Position numbers and translations under genes: made by a program. 64,000 bases of DNA from Abditibacteriaceae bacterium (GTDB lineage: Bacteria > Armatimonadota > Abditibacteriia > Abditibacteriales > Abditibacteriaceae), in NCBI GenBank assembly GCA_019239895.1, contig JAFAZH010000045.1, positions 62,001 through 126,000 on the forward strand, in the 5' to 3' direction. The notes beneath the pieces are model-generated. The model worked only from the letters and a program-made list of their open reading frames with translations. It was not told where the DNA came from and did no database searches. Positions within the stretch are counted from its first letter, which is position 1. Every line of letters begins with the position of its first letter. Of the stretch, positions 33,449 to 42,911 are shown one piece after another.

Positions 33449-36400
33449 CTATTTCCGCAACCGCACCAACAAGTCTTTGCTTTCTACTGTTTCGCCTACT
33501 TGCGCCAGGATTTCCTCGACGACGCCATCCGACGGAGAGTTGATGGTGGTGTACATCTTCATGGCTTCCAGGGTCAGCAGCTTATCGCCTTTGGCGACTT
33601 TGGTTCCGACGCTGCACGCAACGGAGGTAATCATGCCAGGGATGGGGGCACCGATTTGGAGCAGGTTCGAGGGGTCAGCTTTCTCGCGGGCTTTGGTTTT
33701 GGCTTGCACCGAGCGGTCAACCACTGTCGTCTGGCGGGTGACGCCGTTTAGCTCGAAGTTGACGTTGCGCGTGCCGTCTTTTTCCACCGCGCCGACGTTA
33801 ATCAGCTTGAGAAAGAGGGTCTTGCCTTCTTCAATATCCACCGAAATTTCCTCGCCGGGTTTTAAGCCGTAAAAGAAAGCGGTGGTGGGCAGGGCCGAGA
33901 CATCGCTGTAGTCCGCGACAAAGCGGGCGTATTCGGTGAACACCTGGGGATACATCAGATAGCTGTACAGGTCGTCATCGCTCGGTGGACGGTTTGTCTT
34001 CTCAGCGACTTCTTCTTTAGTGGCTTTCAGGTTGAGCGGCTTGAGTGATGCGCCCGGACGACCCCGCAACGGCTTGCGGTCGCCTAAAACCACCTTTTGC
34101 AGCTTCTTGGGCCAGCCACCCATCGGTTGGCCCAAGCCGCCCATCAGCATATCAATGACCGATTCAGGAAAAGGGGTGGTGCCAGGCTCCAGGTTCAACA
34201 CATCGGCAGGCTTGATGCCCCGCGTAATCAGGAACATCGCCATATCGCCCACGACTTTACTGCTGGGCGTCACCTTGACAATATCGCCAAAGAGTTGGTT
34301 GACCTCGGCATAGGTGCGCGCAATTTCCGGCCAGCGATGCGACAGGCCCATGCTGGCCGCCTGCTCTTTCAGGTTGGTGTATTGACCGCCGGGCATTTCG
34401 TGCAGATACACTTCGGCAGTGCCACTGCGCGGCGCGGTGTCAAAGGGGGCATAATAGGCGAGGACTTGCTCCCAGTAGTCAGAGAATTGATCTAACGTCA
34501 GCAAGTCAAGCCCGGTGTCACGCGGGGTATGTTGGAGGGCCGCCACCACGGAGTTTAAGTTGGGCTGACTGGTTGAACCGGACATAGCAGCAAGGGCTAA
34601 ATCGGCAATGTCTACCCCGGCGTCACTGGCCTCTAAAACACTGGCGGCATTGACGCCACTGGTATCATGGGTGTGGAAATGAACGGGAATGCCAATCTCT
34701 TCTTTAAGGGCTTTCACCAACTGGAAAGCGGCCTTGGGGCGACACAGCCCGGCCATGTCTTTAATGGCCAGAATGTGCGCGCCCATCTTCTCTAACTCTT
34801 TGGCTAAATCAATATAATATTGCAGCGAATACTTGGTGCGATTGGGGTCGAGAATATCGCCCGTATAGCAAATCGCGGCTTCGCAGATGGCGTGGGTATC
34901 CTGCACCGCATCCATCGCCACCTTGAGATTGGGCAGGTAGTTGAGCGAGTCGAAGATACGGAAGATGTCAATGCCCTCGGCAGCGGCGTGCTTGACGAAA
35001 CCAGCCACCACGTTATCGGGGTAATTGGAATAACCGACCGCATTGGAGCCGCGAAACAGCATTTGAAAACAGATATTGGGTATCTGCTCGCGCAAGTCGC
35101 GCAAACGCTGCCACGGGTCCTCGCGCAAAAAGCGCATCGCCGTATCGAAAGTCGCGCCGCCCCACATTTCCAGGCTAAATAGCTCTGGCGTGCGCCGCGC
35201 AATCGCATCGGCAATGGCCAGCATGTCATAGCTGCGCACGCGGGTCGCTAAAAGTGATTGATGGGCATCCCGCAGCGTGGTGTCGGTTACGAGCAACCGC
35301 TCTTGCTCGCTTGTCCACTGGGCAAAGCGGCGCGGGCCAAGTTCCAGGAGCAACTGGCGAGTGCCAGGCGGCGGCGCTTGCTTATGGTCATAAGAGGGAG
35401 CCGCCACCGCAGGCAGCGCATTCTCCAGCTTATAGCCCTTGGCATGAGGATTCCCATTGACAATCACATCGCCCAGGAACGCCAATAATTTGGTGGCGCG
35501 GTCACGGCGGGGCGTGAATTCAAAAAGCGAAGGCGTGGTGTCAATCAGGGTTGTCGTTGCGTCACCAGAGCGAAAGGTCTCGTTGGCAATGACGTTTTCT
35601 AAGAAGGGAATGTTCGTCTTGACGCCGCGAATACGGAACTCGCGCAGGGCACGATCCATGCGATCCAGCGCCACCGGAAAGGTGCGACCTGACGCTGTCA
35701 GTTTCACCAGTAAGGAATCGTAAAACGGCGTAATAACGCTACCCGTTGCGCCCATCGCACCATCGAGGCGAATGCCAAAACCACCGGCTGAACGATAGGC
35801 GAGAATGCGGCCAATATCGGGCGTGAATTTGTTTTCCGGGTCTTCGGTGGTAATGCGACCCTGCACGGCATAGCCGTTGCGCGGGATGTTCTCCTGCTGG
35901 GGCATATCTATTTCTGGGCCGTGCAAGGGGTAGCCCTGCGCTACTAGAATTTGCGAACGCACCAGGTCTATGCCCGTAATCACTTCTGTGACGGTATGCT
36001 CCACCTGAATGCGCGGGTTCATCTCGATAAAGAACCATTCATTGCGGTCTAAGTCGAGCAGAAACTCCACTGTGCCAGCGTTATCGTAGCCAATCTCGCG
36101 GGCCAGGCGTGCCGCCGCCTCACAGAGTTCGATTCGCACCTTATCATCCAGCCCCACCGAAGGCGCAATTTCAATAACCTTCTGATGCCGTCGCTGCACC
36201 GAACAGTCGCGCTCGTGCAAGTGCAGGACATGACCGTGTTGATCGCCAATGACTTGCACTTCGATGTGCTTGGCGCGGGGAATATACTTTTCCAGAAACA
36301 CCGCCGGGTTGCCGAACGCCCGCCCCGCTTCATTCTGCGCCTCATCTAACAAATCTTGCAGGTCTTCGGCTCGCTGCACGACGCGCATCCCACGACCGCC

Positions 36401-36904
36401 GCCACCCGCCGCCGCTTTGATAATCAGTGGAAAGCCAATACCCCGCGCCACTTTGAGCGCCTGCTTGCGGTCGGCAATGGGGTCTTCCGTGCCCGGCAAT
36501 GTGGGCACCCCAACCTTATCGGCCAGGGCACGCGCCGCCACTTTATCACCCATCAGTTCCAGGAGTTCGGGGCGCGGGCCGATGAAAGTGATGCCCGCTT
36601 CCTGACAGGCGCGGGCAAATTCCGCATTTTCTGAGAGAAAGCCATAGCCAGGGTGGATCATGTCCACGTCTCTTTCCTGAGCTAAGGCCACAATGCCGGG
36701 AATATCGAGATAAGCACCAACCGGGCCTTTACCTTCGCCCACCAGGTAAGCCTCATCCGCTTTAAAGCGATGCACGCCAAAACGATCTTCCTGCGCGTAA
36801 ATGGCAATGGTGCGCAACCGGAGTTCCTCGGCGGCGCGAAAGACACGAATAGCAATTTCACTGCGGTTGGCAACTAACAGCCTCTTATAAGTACGGGAAG
36901 CCAA
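33449..36904 (-). CDS. pyc: pyruvate carboxylase
   Basis: A 1151-residue single-chain enzyme of normal length. The biotin carboxylase part (residues about 5-460) has GYGFLSENAEFA, the Gly-rich ATP loop AAAGGGGRGMRVV, HIEVQVIGDQHG, RDCSVQRRHQK and FIEMNPRIQVEHTVTE. The carboxyltransferase barrel (about 535-990) has LLVTDTTLRDAHQSL, EMWGGATFDTAMRFL, ILAIKDMAGLC and HFHTHDTSG. The biotinyl domain ends the chain with LEAMKM (Lys about 1116). It makes oxaloacetate from pyruvate and bicarbonate. It is a single transcription unit upstream of the relic region, and the MarR gene next to it has the same direction. Confidence 0.97.
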   Translation of the reverse strand: MASRTYKRLLVANRSEIAIRVFRAAEELRLRTIAIYAQEDRFGVHRFKADEAYLVGEGKGPVGAYLDIPGIVALAQERDVDMIHPGYGFLSENAEFARACQEAGITFIGPRPELLELMGDKVAARALADKVGVPTLPGTEDPIADRKQALKVARGIGFPLIIKAAAGGGGRGMRVVQRAEDLQDLLDEAQNEAGRAFGNPAVFLEKYIPRAKHIEVQVIGDQHGHVLHLHERDCSVQRRHQKVIEIAPSVGLDDKVRIELCEAAARLAREIGYDNAGTVEFLLDLDRNEWFFIEMNPRIQVEHTVTEVITGIDLVRSQILVAQGYPLHGPEIDMPQQENIPRNGYAVQGRITTEDPENKFTPDIGRILAYRSAGGFGIRLDGAMGATGSVITPFYDSLLVKLTASGRTFPVALDRMDRALREFRIRGVKTNIPFLENVIANETFRSGDATTTLIDTTPSLFEFTPRRDRATKLLAFLGDVIVNGNPHAKGYKLENALPAVAAPSYDHKQAPPPGTRQLLLELGPRRFAQWTSEQERLLVTDTTLRDAHQSLLATRVRSYDMLAIADAIARRTPELFSLEMWGGATFDTAMRFLREDPWQRLRDLREQIPNICFQMLFRGSNAVGYSNYPDNVVAGFVKHAAAEGIDIFRIFDSLNYLPNLKVAMDAVQDTHAICEAAICYTGDILDPNRTKYSLQYYIDLAKELEKMGAHILAIKDMAGLCRPKAAFQLVKALKEEIGIPVHFHTHDTSGVNAASVLEASDAGVDIADLALAAMSGSTSQPNLNSVVAALQHTPRDTGLDLLTLDQFSDYWEQVLAYYAPFDTAPRSGTAEVYLHEMPGGQYTNLKEQAASMGLSHRWPEIARTYAEVNQLFGDIVKVTPSSKVVGDMAMFLITRGIKPADVLNLEPGTTPFPESVIDMLMGGLGQPMGGWPKKLQKVVLGDRKPLRGRPGASLKPLNLKATKEEVAEKTNRPPSDDDLYSYLMYPQVFTEYARFVADYSDVSALPTTAFFYGLKPGEEISVDIEEGKTLFLKLINVGAVEKDGTRNVNFELNGVTRQTTVVDRSVQAKTKAREKADPSNLLQIGAPIPGMITSVACSVGTKVAKGDKLLTLEAMKMYTTINSPSDGVVEEILAQVGETVESKDLLVRLRK

Positions 36905-37037
36905 AATACGAGTCCTTTATCCTGAATAACGACTAAGCTAGAGTTATGTTATGAAATCAAGACGAAGTGTAGCGAAATTACGGCCTTTCGACAGCAGAAA
37001 GCGGTAGCCCCTGTGCTATTACTTTCACTAAAAGATG

Positions 37038-37517
37038 CTATTCGGGGTTAGAGACATCATTGAGGAAATTTAATTGCAGCACCTGGCGCAGCGACTGCAA
37101 TTCACGACGGTTACGGTAAGAAAGCCGCGCCAGCAGTTCTTCCCCTTTGGGCGTCAGGGTGACACGCACCTGCCGTCGGTCGTTCGGGTCGGTGCCGCGC
37201 GCCGCCAGTTCCGCCTTTTCGCAACGATCCACCAGCCGCACCGCCGCATGATGCGTCACCTGCAAAGCATGAGCTAATTCAGAAATGGAGGCCCACTCTT
37301 TACCGGGTTGCCCCTTAATCGCCAGCATCAATTGATGCTGTTGTGGGGTTAGCCCCACTTCACGCGCGCCTTCCTCACTAAAACGCAAAAATCGCCGCAA
37401 AGTATAGCGAAAAGCCGCCAACGCCTCATAGTCGGCCTTCTTGATAGGCATCTGGTTCGATGCTGGCTGGTGTGAGAATGCAGCTTTAGCTGCTTTTGTC
37501 ATGGTTTTGGGCTTCAT
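37038..37517 (-). CDS. MarR family transcriptional regulator
   Basis: A 159-residue winged-helix protein: FRYTLRRFLRFSEEGAREVG, LTPQQHQLMLAIKG, ISELAHALQVTHHAAVRLVD (recognition helix), DPNDRRQVRVTLTPKGEELL (wing) and a C-terminal dimerisation helix. MarR proteins repress neighbouring genes and respond to small ligands. It is divergent from a ClC transporter gene, and a 25-base palindrome lies in the shared upstream region; control of the pair by this protein is likely. The start is the first ATG; a second ATG at codon 6 is also possible, and neither has a strong ribosome binding site. Confidence 0.9.
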   Translation of the reverse strand: MKPKTMTKAAKAAFSHQPASNQMPIKKADYEALAAFRYTLRRFLRFSEEGAREVGLTPQQHQLMLAIKGQPGKEWASISELAHALQVTHHAAVRLVDRCEKAELAARGTDPNDRRQVRVTLTPKGEELLARLSYRNRRELQSLRQVLQLNFLNDVSNPE

Positions 37518-37583
37518 AGAAGAGGGCCGCTATTGACTTAGATGTCTTGCAATTAGGACGGTGGCATCATTTTCGCTCGATAT

Positions 37584-37608
37584 AATTATGTCACATTGTG
37601 ATATAATT
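37584..37608. promoter_or_regulatory. 25-base palindrome, probable MarR operator
   Basis: AATTATGTCACATTGTGATATAATT reads nearly the same on both strands; only the centre and one symmetric pair break the symmetry. It lies 67 bases upstream of marR and 48 bases upstream of the ClC gene, and it includes TATAAT-like hexamers facing both ways, so a bound dimer would block both promoters. Confidence 0.65.
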
Positions 37609-37655
37609 CACAGAAATCTATAAATTCTTATACCTATTCAACTGACCGCTAAATT

Positions 37656-39581
37656 ATGGCTAACCAAAACACTTCCGCGCCAAAACCTGCCAGCACCATC
37701 AATCACCACTTTTCGGCTGGAGCCACGACCGATGGCCTGCCAGTCGCGCCGTCCCTCGACGTGACGCTCCAAGAGGCGCGGGTGCCTCATCAGGCAACCC
37801 TGGTAGATCAGCGTGTGGTACTTATTAGCAGTTTAGCCATGCTGGTGGCTTTCGCCGCCGCCGTGATTGCTCGGCTGTTGACGGGGCTAATTGGCATAGT
37901 CACCAACTTCGCCTATTATGGCCGTTTTTCCACCGCATTTGTTTCGCCTGCCGATAATCACCTGGGGGCGATGGCGATTTTTGTGCCCGTTATTGGTGGC
38001 ATCATCGTGGGCTTTATGGCTCGGTATGGTTCACAGGCGATTCGCGGGCATGGCATCCCCGAAGCGATGGAGCAAGTGCTGCTGAACGAAAGCCGCATCG
38101 CACCACGTTTGACTTTTCTCAAACCCCTATCAGCGGCTGTGGCTATTGGCACAGGTGGCCCTTTCGGTGCCGAAGGCCCGATTATCGCCACGGGTGGTGC
38201 CCTCGGTTCACTCTTAGGGCAACTGCTGCGCACCACTGCTGTAGAGCGTAAGACGCTTTTAGCCGCAGGCGCGGCAGCAGGTATGGCCGCTACCTTTGGC
38301 AGTCCGGTCTCTGCTGTGATTCTGGCAGTTGAGTTACTGCTTTTCGAGTTCCGACCCCGTTCCATTATTCCGGTGGCTCTCGCTGCTGTCACCGCGACTG
38401 GCGTGCGCTATAGCCTGGTTGGTTCTGCGCCGGTGTTTCCGATGCCAAATTTGGCGCAACCTAGCGGGGCGGCGCTGGCTTTTTATATTCTGTTAGGAGC
38501 AATTGTCGGCGTAGCTGCCGTGGGTGTGACGCGCTTGGTGTACATAGTAGAGGATGGTTTCGAGCATTTGCCCATTCACTGGATGTGGTGGCCCGCGTTG
38601 GGCGGTTTAGTGGTTGGCATTGTCGGGCGTTTCGCACCGCATACGCTTGGCGTCGGTTATGACAATATTGAGCATATTGTAGACGGCCAAATTGTCGGCA
38701 AAGCGGTGGTGTTCTTATGCCTGATGAAACTCATCTCCTGGTCTATCGCCCTGGGCAGCGGCACTTCCGGGGGCACACTGGCACCCTTGTTTACCATAGG
38801 TGGTGGCTTGGGGGCAGCTCTGGGTGGTAGTGCGGTGGCACTCTTCCCTGGCGCGGGCATTGATATTCGGATTGCGGCCTTGGTGGGCATGGCGGCTATT
38901 TTCGCCGGAGCTTCACGCGCTTTATTGGCCTCGGTGGTCTTTGCCTTTGAAACCACGTTGCAACCATTGGGATTACTGCCGCTCCTGGGTGGTTGTGCTG
39001 CCGCATATTTGGTGTCGTGTCTGCTGATGCAACACACCATTATGACCGAAAAGATTGCCCGGCGCGGCATCCGCGTTCCGGTGGAGTATGCTGCTGATTT
39101 TCTCGATCAGGTGCTGGTGCGTGATGTCGCATTACGGGATGTGGTATGCCTCTCCACGCGTCAAACCTTGGACGAAGTGTGCGCCTGGGTGCGAGAAGGC
39201 AGCACCGCCGCTCACCATCAAGGGTATCCGGTGGTGAATGCTCAGGAGCAGATTGTTGGTGTAGTCACTCGCCGCGACCTGCTGGAAACAACCCACTCTG
39301 GTGACGCGCACCTGGGAGATATTCTCAAGCGCCCGCCTGCCATTATTTATGAGGATAACTCTTTACGTCAGGTCGCTGACCACATGGTGCGTGAAGGTGT
39401 GGGGCGGCTGCCAGTCGTTAGCCGGGAGGCACCAGGCAAGGTTATCGGCATCATCACGCGTAGTGATCTACTGGCGGCTCATCAACGCCGTTTAGATGAA
39501 ACCCACCACAGGAAGCGTAGTATTCGGGTGCGCCGTGCCAGGCGCAGGAGCAGCCGCAGCGAAAAAGCCAAGGTTGCGTAA
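37656..39581 (+). CDS. ClC-type chloride channel/transporter with CBS domains
   Basis: A 641-residue membrane protein. ClC selectivity motifs are in order: GHGIPEAMEQ (GSGIP type), GTGGPFGAEGPII (GKEGP type, with the gating glutamate) and GTSGGTLAPLFTIGGGLG (GxFxP type). About ten hydrophobic segments occupy residues 50-460. Two CBS domains follow (residues about 480-540 and 555-610: VRDVALRDVVCLS...GVVTRRDLLE and LKRPPAIIYEDNSLRQVADH...GIITRSDLL), and the tail is Arg/Lys-rich. It moves chloride, perhaps with proton antiport; the site equivalent to the internal proton glutamate is not clear. It is divergent from the MarR gene. Confidence 0.93.
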   Translation: MANQNTSAPKPASTINHHFSAGATTDGLPVAPSLDVTLQEARVPHQATLVDQRVVLISSLAMLVAFAAAVIARLLTGLIGIVTNFAYYGRFSTAFVSPADNHLGAMAIFVPVIGGIIVGFMARYGSQAIRGHGIPEAMEQVLLNESRIAPRLTFLKPLSAAVAIGTGGPFGAEGPIIATGGALGSLLGQLLRTTAVERKTLLAAGAAAGMAATFGSPVSAVILAVELLLFEFRPRSIIPVALAAVTATGVRYSLVGSAPVFPMPNLAQPSGAALAFYILLGAIVGVAAVGVTRLVYIVEDGFEHLPIHWMWWPALGGLVVGIVGRFAPHTLGVGYDNIEHIVDGQIVGKAVVFLCLMKLISWSIALGSGTSGGTLAPLFTIGGGLGAALGGSAVALFPGAGIDIRIAALVGMAAIFAGASRALLASVVFAFETTLQPLGLLPLLGGCAAAYLVSCLLMQHTIMTEKIARRGIRVPVEYAADFLDQVLVRDVALRDVVCLSTRQTLDEVCAWVREGSTAAHHQGYPVVNAQEQIVGVVTRRDLLETTHSGDAHLGDILKRPPAIIYEDNSLRQVADHMVREGVGRLPVVSREAPGKVIGIITRSDLLAAHQRRLDETHHRKRSIRVRRARRRSSRSEKAKVA

Positions 39582-39780
39582 GTTGCCTCCTCGTTTTGCA
39601 GGCGGGCCAAAACGCATCAAGAAAATCATAAGATTCAAGAAAGGGAAAGTGGGGACACCGATTTATGGCGTGGACTTTAGGCTATCGGCTTCATTCTTGC
39701 TCCCTCTTCTTGCCGTCCCACTCCCCAAAATTTAGCCGTAGCAGTTCATAGATTATCTGTCGAAAAGGTGGATGCAAAGC

Positions 39781-41103
39781 ATGGGTATCGCCCCCGCTTT
39801 TATGTTTGCCACGGGTATCGAGAACAGCATACCAACGATACAGAATGGCAAAGTGCGCGTAGATGAAATGGAAAGCTGTGGCCACTATGAAAAGTGGCGC
39901 ACCGACTTCGACTTGGTACAAGATTTAGGTATTTATTTCCTGCGCTATGGCCCGCCCCTGCACCGCACTTTCTTAGGTGAAGGTAAATATGACTGGTCTT
40001 TTGCCGATGAAACGTATGCCGACCTTTTAAAGCGCGACATCATGCCCATAACTGACCTGTGCCATTTTGGTGCGCCCGATTGGATTGGTAATTTCCAGAA
40101 CCCCGATTTTCCAGCCTTGTTTGCCACTTATGCCAAGGCATTTGCCGAGCGTTTCCCCTGGGTGCAGCTTTATACACCCGTTAATGAGATGTATATCTGC
40201 GCCACCTTCTCGGCCCGTTATGGGTGGTGGAACGAGCAACTCACCAGTGACCAGGCGTTTGTGACCGCTCTCAAGCATATCGTTAAAGCGAATGTTTTAG
40301 CAATGCAGGCGATTCTGGAAGTGCGACCTGATGCCATCTTTATTCAAAGCGAGTCTTCTGAATACTTTCACGCCGCCAATCCCAAAGCAATTAAGCCCGC
40401 TGAGATTATGAACTCAGACCGCTTCCTCTCGCTCGACCTCAATTATGGACGACGGGTGGATTCGGAAATGTTTGTCTTTCTGATGGATAACGGCATGACC
40501 CGCGAGGAGTATAAGTTCTTTCTCAACGTGAACCTAAAACACAACTGCATCATGGGTAATGACTATTACATCACCAATGAGCACCGTGTGGCCGAAGACG
40601 GTAGCACCCAGCCATCGGGTGAAGTGTTCGGCTACGATGGTATCACCTGGCTCTATTATGACCGCTATCGCCTGCCCGTAATGCACACGGAGACCAATCT
40701 TAACCAGGGGCCAAACGGCGATGAGGCGGTCTACTGGTTATGGAAAGAATGGGCCAATGTCTTACGGGTGCGCAACGATGGCGTGCCGATGGTCGGCTTC
40801 ACCTGGTATTCCCTCACCGACCAAACCGACTGGGACTCCGCTTTGCGGGAGAAGAATGGTCACGTCAACCCGGTGGGCCTCTATGACTTAGACCGCAAGA
40901 TTCGACCTGTGGGTGAGGCTTACAAACAACTCATTGCGGACTGGCGCGAAGTCTTGCCGACACAAAGCATGTGCTTGCGCGTCCCCCTTGTACTGCCCAG
41001 CGAATATAACCAACAGTGGGCGGGCACTCAAGAGACCCAGGCCCAGGAAAAGCAAGCGGCCACTCCAACCGAATCCACTAACGCCGATACTGTCGGCAGA
41101 TAA
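39781..41103 (+). CDS. glycoside hydrolase family 1-like protein
   Basis: About 440 residues. It shows the GH1-type barrel plan: YEKWRTDFDLVQDLGIYFLRYGP near the N-terminus, the acid/base strand LYTPVNEMYICATFS (TxNE type) and the nucleophile strand RLPVMHTETNLNQG (the Glu corresponds to the GH1 'TENG' Glu). The C-terminal QTDWDSALREKNGHVNPVGL and KIRPVGEAYKQLI are also GH1-like. It probably cleaves a beta-glycoside in the cytoplasm, as there is no signal peptide. The ATG at 39781 has AAGGTGG nine bases upstream; an ATG three codons earlier touches that site. An SDR gene follows after 22 bases. Confidence 0.8.
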   Translation: MGIAPAFMFATGIENSIPTIQNGKVRVDEMESCGHYEKWRTDFDLVQDLGIYFLRYGPPLHRTFLGEGKYDWSFADETYADLLKRDIMPITDLCHFGAPDWIGNFQNPDFPALFATYAKAFAERFPWVQLYTPVNEMYICATFSARYGWWNEQLTSDQAFVTALKHIVKANVLAMQAILEVRPDAIFIQSESSEYFHAANPKAIKPAEIMNSDRFLSLDLNYGRRVDSEMFVFLMDNGMTREEYKFFLNVNLKHNCIMGNDYYITNEHRVAEDGSTQPSGEVFGYDGITWLYYDRYRLPVMHTETNLNQGPNGDEAVYWLWKEWANVLRVRNDGVPMVGFTWYSLTDQTDWDSALREKNGHVNPVGLYDLDRKIRPVGEAYKQLIADWREVLPTQSMCLRVPLVLPSEYNQQWAGTQETQAQEKQAATPTESTNADTVGR

Positions 41104-41125
41104 AGAACTTAACGAGGAACTCACC

Positions 41126-41863
41126 ATGAGATTTACTGATAAAGTCGTGATTGTCACCGGCGCGGCCAGCGGCATTGGTCTGGCCACCGCGAAACGTTTT
41201 GGCTCCGAAGGTGCCCACGTCGTCATTGCCGACTTAAACCCCGCTAAAGCCGAGGCCGCCGCCCAAGAAGTCAAAGCTGCTGGTGCCCCCGACGCCTGGG
41301 GTAGTGCTTGCGATGTGTCCAAAGAAGATCAGGTTATCGCCACCGTAGCCGGAGCCATGCAAAAATTCGGGCGCTTGGATGTGGTGGTGAACAATGCGGG
41401 CTTAATGGTCTTTAAGCCGATTACCGACCAAACCGCCGACGATTGGAACCGCATCCTCAGTGTGGATTTATTGGGCGCCTTTTTCTTCACCAAGCAAGCG
41501 TTTTTGAACATGAAACCGGGCGGCGCAATTGTCAATATCTCCAGCATCCACGCCGAGGAAACTTCGCCCTTAGTCGCCTCTTACGCCGCCGCCAAAGCCG
41601 CACTGGTCTCACTCACCCGCTCCTCAGCCCTGGAAGGCAAACCCAAAGGGCTACGCATCAATGTTATCTTACCGGGAGCTATAGATACCCCCATGTTGTG
41701 GGACAACCCCAACATTAAATCGGGCGTGGAAAAAATTAACCCTGCCGATGTTGGCAAGCCCGAAGACATTGCTGCCGCCATTGCCTATCTCGCTTCGGAC
41801 GATGCCGCTTTCGTTCAGGGAGCCGCTCTGCGCGTGGATGGCGGGCGTTTAGACCAACTGTAG
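41126..41863 (+). CDS. short-chain dehydrogenase/reductase
   Basis: About 245 residues from the ATG at 41126, which has GAGGAA eight bases upstream; the longer upstream frame overlaps the preceding gene and is not used. TGAASGIGLATAKRFG is the cofactor loop, then NNAGLMVFKPITDQT, INISSIHAEE-like Ser strand, and SYAAAKAALVSLTR with catalytic Tyr/Lys; it ends FVQGAALRVDGGRLDQ. Typical classical SDR of the FabG/glucose dehydrogenase type. It follows the GH1-like gene by 22 bases, so it may oxidise the sugar released there. Confidence 0.93.
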   Translation: MRFTDKVVIVTGAASGIGLATAKRFGSEGAHVVIADLNPAKAEAAAQEVKAAGAPDAWGSACDVSKEDQVIATVAGAMQKFGRLDVVVNNAGLMVFKPITDQTADDWNRILSVDLLGAFFFTKQAFLNMKPGGAIVNISSIHAEETSPLVASYAAAKAALVSLTRSSALEGKPKGLRINVILPGAIDTPMLWDNPNIKSGVEKINPADVGKPEDIAAAIAYLASDDAAFVQGAALRVDGGRLDQL

Positions 41864-41872
41864 AATCAGCTC

Positions 41873-42790
41873 TTATGCTGCCTTGTAAATATCAATAATC
41901 TGCCCTAACAGGCGCAGGGCATCCTCTTTGGGGCGTTGGAAGGAGTTGCGGCCAATGATGGAGCCGAAGCCGCCGCCCTCCTGGATAGCGCGCACCTCGT
42001 TGAGCAATCCTTGCTCGTCGGTAAAGGCACCACCAGAAAAGATGACGATCCGCCGTCCACCAAAGGTGCATTGCACGACATGGCGCACGCGGTCGGGCAA
42101 AGTGCTGATGGGAACTTTCTCTTTTTCGTATACCTTCTTAGCTTCTGGCTGCTCAATATGCTCGCCGGGTAATTTTACTTTAATAATGTGCGCGCCCAAC
42201 TGGGCGGCAATCTGCGCGGCATAGCCACACACATCAATCGCTGTCTCGCCTTCTTTGCTCAAATCAGAGCCACGCGGATACGACCACACCACGACAGCTA
42301 AGCCATGCTGTTTGGCTTCTTCTGCCATGCCCTGAATTTCTTCATACATTTCGACGCGATGTTCCGAGCCAGGATAAATTGTAAAACCAATGGCGGCACA
42401 ACCCAGACGCAAAGCATCCTCGACGCCCGCTGTCACGGCTGGTAGCGGGTCTACCTCGTTCATCAAGAGGTCGTGATTATTGGCTTTAAGGATGAGGGGA
42501 ATTTCTCCTGCAAAGTCACGGGCACCCGCTTCAAGAAAACCCAAGGGGGCCGCGTAAGCATTGCATCCGGCGTCAATGGCCAGTTGGAAATGGTAGCGCG
42601 GATCATACGCAGGTGGATTGGGCGCAAAGGAACGCGCCGGGCCATGCTCAAAGCCCTGGTCTACGGGCAGGATCACAAACTTGCCCGTTCCGGCCAACCT
42701 ACCATGATTCATAATTCGCGCCAGGTTGGTTAATGTGCCCGGATTATCACTGCCATACCAACTTAAAATCTCTTTAACACGCTCAGTCAT
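41873..42790 (-). CDS. class I fructose-bisphosphate aldolase (DhnA/archaeal type)
   Basis: A 305-residue aldolase. Recognisable segments are FVILPVDQGFEHGPARSFAPNP-like N-terminal strand, LILKANNHDLL, AIGFTIYPGSEHR, VVVWSYPRGSDLSKEGETA and HIIKVKLPGEHI with the Schiff-base lysine, then IFSGGAF and a C-terminal GGFGSIIGRNSFQRPKEDAL phosphate site. It cleaves fructose 1,6-bisphosphate in glycolysis and gluconeogenesis. It lies downstream of the 6-phosphogluconate dehydrogenase gene in the same direction, separated by a 120-base gap filled with an inverted repeat. Confidence 0.92.
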   Translation of the reverse strand: MTERVKEILSWYGSDNPGTLTNLARIMNHGRLAGTGKFVILPVDQGFEHGPARSFAPNPPAYDPRYHFQLAIDAGCNAYAAPLGFLEAGARDFAGEIPLILKANNHDLLMNEVDPLPAVTAGVEDALRLGCAAIGFTIYPGSEHRVEMYEEIQGMAEEAKQHGLAVVVWSYPRGSDLSKEGETAIDVCGYAAQIAAQLGAHIIKVKLPGEHIEQPEAKKVYEKEKVPISTLPDRVRHVVQCTFGGRRIVIFSGGAFTDEQGLLNEVRAIQEGGGFGSIIGRNSFQRPKEDALRLLGQIIDIYKAA

Positions 42791-42825
42791 ATTTCAATAC
42801 TCCTATTCAGCACCTAATCTCACGC

Positions 42826-42910
42826 AGAGGAGTTCGAGGATAGAGAATCGAGGGTCGCAACAGTTGCCCTACTATTCTCGATCTTCTATCCTCGCTCCTC
42901 GAACTCCTCT
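42826..42910. repeat. inverted repeat of GAGGATAGAG-like words between gnd and the aldolase gene
   Basis: AGAGGAGTTCGAGGATAGAG at the left pairs with CTATCCTCG...CTCGAACTCCTCT at the right, with an extra partial unit in the right arm. The same words make up the repeat at 5339-5433. It touches the 6-phosphogluconate dehydrogenase stop. Confidence 0.65.
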
Positions 42911-42911
42911 T

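Noticed and set aside
40913-41125. N-terminal extension of the SDR into the GH1-like gene
   Set aside because: It overlaps the preceding gene in another frame; the Shine-Dalgarno sequence and the family start fix 41126.
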